Assembly: GCA_022606135.1 (NCBI GenBank)
Contig: JABYQN010000014.1
Location: 806,001-870,000, forward strand
DNA from: Fomes fomentarius
Taxonomy: Eukaryota > Basidiomycota > Agaricomycetes > Polyporales > Polyporaceae
Length of the DNA stretch: 64,000 nucleotides
Direction of reading: 5' to 3'
This document shows positions 56,220 to 64,000 of the stretch, one piece after another; the stretch's first letter is position 1; each line of letters opens with the position of its first letter. Below the pieces are notes generated by a model. It did no database searches, was not told the DNA's origin, and worked only from the letters and a program-made list of their open reading frames with translations. The translations under genes were made by a program, and so were the position numbers.

Positions 56220-57223
56220 CTACAGCGATCCACTACCAGCAGACGCCCCGTTACCCAACGACCCTGCGACCTGCGACTCCGCTGACCTGACTTGCGCTTG
56301 CGGCGTGGCACCCGCAACTGCACCAGGAGTAGGGGTGTCCCGCGCCGCACCAAGCCCATCCGCGCGCACATCCGCCACCCCAAACTCCACATAAGGCAGC
56401 TCTGCCTCCGCGGCGTCATCCGTATGTCTCCTCCCAACGTCCGCAAACGGCATGCTGATGAGCACAGAGATCCGTACCATCTCCGGCGGCGGCTCGGGTG
56501 TGGGAAGACGCTTTTCGGTGGAGCTGACGGAGGCGCGAAGCAGTTCTGCTGACTGAGAGTTGCGTGCGGATGGTGACGAAGATCGCGCTGGAGGGGGAAT
56601 GGAACTGCCGGCGGACTGTGAGGGTGTGGAGACGGGAAGCAGTGGTTGCTGACGGTAGCTGCTGAACCATCGTAGCCAATGGAAGTGGGACCGAGGGATG
56701 GATGTAGGTGCAGATGTAAGCGGTGTCGTAGGAGTCGGTGTCATAGATCTTTCTGGTGGCTTCAACCACCTACACGACATCGGCTGGAGACGCACACAAA
56801 GAGGTTCAGGATCAGTAATGACCATGACATATGTGCGTCTACAGAGTAACGCACCACCATCCTATTCCAGTCGACGATCAGACCACTGCCTACATGTTCC
56901 CTCCCTTTCTCCTTCAGTTTCTCCATCGAGTTGCTCCTGTTCTCGGCCCCCTTCTCCCCCTCCGCGCGCTCTTGACTTATGTGCACTTGATATATCTTCG
57001 GTCGTTCTCCGGGTCCGCCTCGCGGTGAGCGCGGGTACGTGCCGTTCGCAATCGCCTCAGCAATCGCGGCTTGCTGCCGTCGTCGTAATGCCCATGTTCT
57101 AGCGATGATGGTGCCCGAGACGACCAGGAGTAACACGAGCGTCGCTGTAACAAGGACAGCCTCAGATATAGTTTTTGGGATTGCAGGCATGTTCGTCCGG
57201 TGTGAGCCGTCGAACGTGGGCAT
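56220..57223 (-). CDS. Single-pass membrane protein, paralogue of 49154-49888
   Basis: Two exons. MPTFDGSHRTNMPAIPKTIS precedes the membrane helix (EAVLVTATLVLLLVVSGTII) and ARTWALRRRQQ; then ERPKIYQVH, a Glu/Lys-rich part, and DWNRMV before a GT-AG intron of about 88 nt. Exon 2 starts PMSCRWLKP and, after a Ser/Pro-rich linker, holds VRISVLISMPF … LPYVEFGVADVRADGL and a Gly/Ala/Ser tail. The order of blocks equals that of the paralogue upstream of reductase copy 2. Start taken at ATG 57221-57223; a second ATG at 57188-57190 is possible. Role unknown. Confidence 0.65.
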
Positions 57224-58912
57224 TCGCGGTCGTCAACGGATGGTCGTAGTCGTACGTGAGGTCATAAACACTCTCTCAGAAGGATCGGAGGGTAATGAGG
57301 TCGAACCACAGGACCGCAGCGGCACATCAGAGAATAAAAAGAAGAGTGCTCGACGACGAGCATCGAAACAGGAACGCATACGCGAATATAGTTCAACGAG
57401 CGTAGTGCGCGCAATCCTTCTGTGAATTGCACTAGAGCGACCGCTCGCAGTCCAGCCCGCGCCGCAATCGTTGCACCTAACCCAACGCAGATGACCTCAT
57501 TTGCCGGGGTGTGCCCCACGGGATACGCACATTTCCGCGTTCACGTAACCGAACTCCAGACGACAAGCAGACAGAGTTTGGCTCTCAGTATGTGCAACTC
57601 ACCTAGAAAGGTGTACACTGCGGACAACGAACGTTACGTCTCTCAGCAACCACTCCATCTTCGATCACCAGCGGGCAGTCAAAGAGAGCACTTACAGTAC
57701 AGGGAGGCAGATGACGTCAGCTGTGGCGCCGCGCCCGGTGGAAAGTTGTTCTCATTTCCGCCGCCTGGAGGCGAGCGCTGAGGCGGGAAGTCCGAAGCCG
57801 GGGGAGACGACGGGGACGACGAGCTAGTGGGTGAGGGCACCGTCGACGACATCGAGGACTCCGAGACCTAGAGACGGGAAGAATACGGGGGAGACGGGGT
57901 GAGGAAGGGAAACCCGAATGGATACACAGCCAGCGCTGAAATGCAAACTCTCGCGCAACTCGAGCGACGGCGCTATTCCCTGTCGTCGCGACGTCCGCAG
58001 GTGTCGTGTGCCTCACGCTGATGGAGACCCTGTCGCCGATAATAGAGCCGCAGCAGCCTCGGGTCGGTTGCACTGGGAGTCCTGGACGTAAGTAACGCGA
58101 GTTTTCGGTCGAAACGTGGGGATGCTGTGGGATAATAAGGCCGAGCGAGGGAGCTTCTCCGATGCGAACCGAGAGGACTGGGCGCACCCGGAGAGTGTGA
58201 TGGGAATCCTCGAGAGGCCGGCGCGTCTTGGATTGCCTGCGGACATGGTGGACGTGGGAGGAGAAATGCCGGAATGAGACACGACATGGCGTCCCTTACA
58301 CGGACGCTATCCGACTGTCAGCAGGTCTACCATCTCCAGAGAACGCTTCTTGAGCTGCTTCACAGGCCGCCGGTTCGGTACAGGGTCCGATGTTCGCGTG
58401 CAAAATCATCGCTAGAGCTGTTGCTGCGAAAGTCGTACTGTCAGTACTGTTTGTACCATGGATGCCTCGCAAGGAATTCACCTGATCTGCAGCCCTTCTT
58501 GAGATCATTCCAGCGCTCCTTCAAAGCTTCATCAGTTAGTAGTTAATATTACTTAGCAACAGAATAGTACGAAATCAAACCTGTCCGGCCGTCAGTAGTC
58601 GAGTTCAAGCTGCTGGGAACGCGCCGCTGTCAGGCGTGCATGCACTCTCAGTGACTGTCAGTACATGCAACAGAAGCAGAATGACGAGATGGTGGTGGTC
58701 GGCAAGGGAATTGCTAAGCGCCTCAAGTAGAATGGCCTCTGCTACAAGTGTTCCTCGCCACCGAGGAGGTAGAGTACATACAATACATGATCGGACACTA
58801 ATTATCTATTCACAGACAAGCGACATCAATGCGAGACAACATGCAACGACGGATTACGGACAGTGTGAGATTCCAGCCGAACGAACCAGGCTCCGATACT
58901 TTTGCAGTAACT
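57224..58912. other. Intergenic, nothing supported
   Basis: About 1.7 kb with only random-looking open frames. It contains the promoter of the membrane protein gene on the left and the 3' flank of the NUDT21 gene on the right. Confidence 0.5.
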
Positions 58913-60226
<1,314 letters not shown>

Positions 60227-60426
60227 CGCGGCGAGAAGCCAAGGGTGAATAGAGGTCAACAGGTCGTCGTCGACGGACGCGTTGAATTCACTGCAGCACC
60301 TCTATTCGCGGCGGGTGACCATAGCGTCACGACAGTGTGACCCTGCGTCACACGAAGAATTCTGAGGTCTCAGGTGCTGCAAGTTCAACGCGCGTTGGAA
60401 CCTTGAGTGACTTGGCCTCGACGACC
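60227..60426. promoter_or_regulatory. Divergent promoter, NUDT21 / RRP6
   Basis: Only 200 bp separate the two start codons, which point away from each other. The segment must hold both core promoters and 5' UTRs, so shared regulation of two RNA 3'-end processing genes is likely. No TATA box is obvious. Confidence 0.6.
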
Positions 60427-63400
60427 ATGTCTTCTTCTAGTCTCTCGTCGTCATCTTTCAACGAATACAACACACAACTACAGGGCGCAGCACTCAAGGC
60501 GATACGCGCGGTTGTCTCTTTGCCTGCCGACATACCTTTTCACCGTTCTGTTCATCCGAGCTTCGCGAAAGAGGTCGACCAATGTTCAGGCCGCGTTCTT
60601 GCGCTCACGAACAGATTGCTGCAACTTTCCTCTACTGTCAATGCATCTACCAGCGCGCGAGGGAAGGGGAAGGCGCGGTTGGAAGCGGAGGACGACGTTG
60701 TGGATAATTTCCACTCATTAGTTGTGGATGCCATGGACCAGTTGCTTGAACGTGCGGTGTGTAATTATGGGGTCTATATTTTTGGACGTCTTTACGAGCT
60801 ATTGCCGTAGGACATCGGTCTGGATGAGTTTCTCGGACACTTCAAGCCACCTGCTATTATAGTGAATCCTGCCGCGCTCGCCACAGCTCAGAGGGTATGT
60901 TGATGAATTCATTCACGTTGCTGGACCGCCTCACAACGTTTGCAGAAGAGCAAGAGCAATGTTGCACCGGGAAGATTAGACCCTGCCTTACAACATGCCT
61001 CGCGTTTGGCGAAACCCCAACTGTCCTTCAAGCGGAAGGTGGACAACACCAATAGTACTGCATCGATGCCGACGCTGCGACACAAGTATAACGCGCAAGT
61101 GCCCCTTGGGTACAACCTCACTAAGAACGACTCCGAAGAGGCCTCCTCCTCGTGCGTTTCCGAACTTGCGTCAACTGATCATGCATCAATTTTTCCGCGT
61201 AGTCTTCATCCATACCGCTACGAGATCAAGCACCTCTCTTATCCCGCACGCATGTTCACTGCATCTCCGCCAATAGCACCCAGGTCGTTTGAAGATACGC
61301 CTTTTACGTGGGTCTCGACTCCCGAAGACCTTGCTATTATGCTCGACAAACTCCGTAGCGCGAGCGAGATCGCGATTGACTTGGAATATCACAACTACCG
61401 AACATTCGGCGGCTTTGTCTGTCTTATGCAAATTAGCACACGAGAGGAAGACTTCGTTGTCGACACTCTCATACTTCGGGAGGAGTTGGAGGAATTGAAC
61501 GAGGTATTCACGAACCCCAACATCGTCAAGGTAGACGAGCACTTTTTCGCCGTCGAGACTGCATATATGCTCATTTTAGAGATAGGTTCTGCATGGTGCG
61601 GAGAGCGATATCGTCTGGCTGCAACAAGACTTTAACCTGTACATTGTCAATCTGTTCGATACCTATCACGCATCCAAAGTTCTTGGTAAGTTCGCATTTC
61701 TCATGATTGGTCATATCTTCATGCCGGACGACAGATTTCCCAAGGCATGGTCTTGCTACCCTCCTTGAGATGTACTGCGACTTCACCGCCGATAAGCGTT
61801 ACCAGCTCGCAGACTGGCGAATCAGGTGTGATCTATTTCTCTCTTACGGTGGACGTTCATTCACTATCTCGCTACACCAGGCCACTTCCAACAGAGATGC
61901 TACAGTATGCGCGGTCCGACACGCACTTTTTGCTCTTCATATACGATAGCCTTCGCAACGCCCTGCTCGACCGCGCACAGTCCCGAGCACAATCCCGCGC
62001 GCAGAGTCCTTCGTCATCATCGTCGACTCCCACTCCGGATCCCGCGATCCCTCCAGCGCATATCCTCATTCGCGAGGTTCTCTCCAGGTCTGAAGAAACT
62101 GCCTTGCGCGTTTACGAGAGGGAGATCTATGACGCAGAAGGAGGCTCAGGTCCCGGCGGTTGGGACACGCTCGCACGGAAGTGGAACAAGGGCATCCTCA
62201 TGGCGAACTCGCCCGCCCCTAAGCAGGCGAGCGCTGCGAGCGTACAGCGTGCCGTGTATCTTACGGTCCATGCCTGGCGCGATCGGGTATCCAGAGAAGA
62301 GGATGAAAGCACTCGGTATATGCTATGTATTCTTGCTGTTCGATGGAATGCTGACTTGGTACCTCGCAGATATGTTCTGCCGAATCATTACCTCTTCTCG
62401 CTAGCGGAGCGTACTCCGGCCGACATGGCTGCATTGTTGTCTGTGTTCCATCCTACTCCGCCTGTCATCCGACGACGCGCGAAGGAACTTCTTGACACTA
62501 TCCGTGATGCCGTCAAATGTACGTTAGGTCCCGCAAAGGTAGCGAACGAGAACGTAGCCGACGTCTCAGTGCCAGAGTCGTCGACAACGATGGCAGTGGA
62601 CGAAAAGAAGGAGACGGAGGAGGTAGCGTCGGCGCAGCCGACACGGTCTCTATGGTCGATTGGTGTGTAGAGCATTTCATCCAGTCTATTCCAAGTCTCA
62701 TGCCACCCGTAGTATCCACAGTTGCAACCACGAAGTCCGTCCTGTTCGGTCCCACATTACAAAGGAACGCAACGCCCCTGCTTCCGATTGCGCAGCACAG
62801 TGCGCTCCTGGGAGCACGGTCACATACAGGACAGGTTAGCACTTCGCCGCCAAAGACAGTCCTGCAGTGCTAATGACTCTTCCTTAGATTCTCGCACGAA
62901 GCATTGGCAGCAAAAGAGCGCGCTTCCTGGAAGCTGCGATACGCATACATAGCAACCTCGCGATCGCGCCAACGGTACCAAGCATCGTGCATGTCAAGGC
63001 CGAGCAGTCTACACCCGCCGCCGCTACCGCGACTGTGCCCGCAGTGGATGATGGAGGTGTGCAGGGTCAGGTCGAGATACCGTTCGTGCCCGCGGCGCAA
63101 CGAGCGTCGGCACTGGCACCCATCGATGACACCATCGTTGTCGTGGGTCAGCCCAAGAAGAAGAAACGCAAACGGGCTGCAGATAAGGCCGGCGGCGAGG
63201 CAGCAGCTACTGCACAGGACGGGAGTGCCGAAATTAGCCCAAAAGCAGAAGCAGACGCGATGGAGGTGGAGGCGTTCGACTATGCTTCTGCGCCCAACAT
63301 CCTCGACGATGGGTCTGATCACGAAGCAGACGCACCTAGCGCGAAGAAGAGGCAGAAGAAGGGCAAAGGTATGTGTCTTCCCCGTTCATTCTTGGTGCAG

Positions 63401-63516
63401 TCTTCGCTGACCGGGCTCATCTAGGAGCTAACGCGTCGTACCATGGGAACTTCCCTGCGCCGCCAAAAGCACATAGCCAGCTGAAGAGTGGCAACCAGGC
63501 GCGAACGTTCCGATGA
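60427..63516 (+). CDS. RRP6: Exosome 3'-5' exoribonuclease Rrp6 (EXOSC10 homologue)
   Basis: Nuclear exosome catalytic subunit for rRNA, snRNA and mRNA 3' trimming and decay. About ten exons, the first being 60427-60756 and 60811-60894. Order of domains: PMC2NT-like N-terminus ([31 protein letters not shown]), the DEDD-Y exonuclease with [16 protein letters not shown] (D, E), [20 protein letters not shown] (D), [13 protein letters not shown] and [13 protein letters not shown] (Y, D), then the HRDC domain ([20 protein letters not shown]) and a basic C-terminal tail with KKKKRKR, a likely nuclear localisation signal. The last exon reads [19 protein letters not shown] and ends TFR with TGA at 63514-63516. 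All catalytic residues are present and no lesion was found. ATG 60427 is preferred over an upstream non-ATG extension. Confidence 0.93.
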
Positions 63517-63686
63517 GTCTTTGTGGACCTTATGTGTGTGGTTACGAGTGTTCACGATCACGGTCAGTCCGTTGGGCGCTTCATGACATTGCCCACTTAC
63601 AGCAAGTCGTTTGAGTCACTCCTGTGTACACATCGTCGGGAAGGTAGAAACGAATATAGATCAAATTACACAAGAGTTTCTGCCAC

Positions 63687-64000
63687 TCAGCGAATTCCCC
63701 ACCCCTCGCCGTCGATGGCTTTGAGCTTGAGCTCGACGCAGGAAGTCTGCCAGCTTTGGAAGCGCTGACCAGTCCCATGATCACACTTGATCACACATAG
63801 TTTTGGATTGCAATCCTGCTGACCATTGGTGAGAATTCGGGGCTGGCATCGCTGTGATACTTATCCTCAATGGGGAAGACATCTAGAGCGGCAAGTTCCC
63901 GTCGTGGAAATAGAGTATGGAGCTTGTGAAAACTGACCTATGTAAGACGCGTGTACTCTGGACTCACTTTACAGCTCTTCGTTTTTCTGTGTTATTACGA
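63687..64000 (-). CDS. Unknown protein, C-terminal part, cut by right edge
   Basis: Stop TGA at 63687-63689. The last exon reads RFQSWQTSCVELKLKAIDGE ending WGIR; a GT-AG intron of about 59 nt (near 63766-63825) joins it to HKLHTLFPRRELAALDVFPI, then DKYHSDASPEFSPM. A further donor/acceptor pair lies near 63940-63970. The family is not recognised. The gene converges on RRP6 and continues past the window. Confidence 0.4.

Noticed and set aside
57717..58187. 156-codon minus-strand Arg/Pro-rich frame
   Set aside because: Low-complexity composition and no family similarity; likely chance.

Overview
The window looks like nuclear DNA of a mushroom-forming basidiomycete (Agaricomycetes, probably Polyporales). 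This is inferred from dense 45-70 nt GT-AG introns in nearly every gene, a class I hydrophobin, a GH79 glycosidase, a FunK1 (fungal-type kinase) remnant, an Agaricomycete-type F-box/zinc protein, lineage-specific 7TM proteins and adenylate-forming reductases. No tRNA, rRNA, CRISPR array or intact transposon was seen. Coordinates for spliced genes run from start codon to stop codon; exon junctions were read by eye.

Layout. 1-6400: a USP48-like ubiquitin protease cut by the left edge (minus), a SigF-like NTF2-fold membrane protein (plus), an unknown gene (minus) and a decayed F-box gene (minus); three of these four carry frameshifts or stops. 8030-12464: a small secreted protein and a secreted GH79 glycosidase (both minus). 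13679-14135: a hydrophobin (plus) with a repeat-rich promoter. 14587-17438: an F-box protein (minus). 18126-28647: a flavin monooxygenase (plus) facing a tandem array of three alpha/beta-hydrolases (minus), with a seven-transmembrane protein between the second and third. 31565-38914: a DUF4246 protein, a second 7TM paralogue and a Ser-rich single-pass membrane protein. 42422-57223: an all-minus block made of a duplicated two-gene unit, each unit pairing a single-pass membrane protein with an A-T-R adenylate-forming reductase, plus a third broken reductase fragment joined to a FunK1 N-terminus. 58913-64000: housekeeping RNA 3'-end genes, NUDT21/CFIm25 (minus) and RRP6 (plus), divergent from about 200 bp, then the 3' end of another minus gene.

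How the genes may work together (inference). The monooxygenase and the hydrolase array could form an oxidise-then-hydrolyse pathway, with 7TM proteins as possible sensors. The reductases should reduce an activated carboxylic acid to an aldehyde; the adjacent membrane protein was copied along with the reductase. The right end is ordinary mRNA-processing housekeeping.

Quality warning. At least six genes need a single-base frame correction or carry an in-frame stop, several next to G/C homopolymers. Either the assembly has residual indels or part of this locus is decaying; reads are needed to decide.
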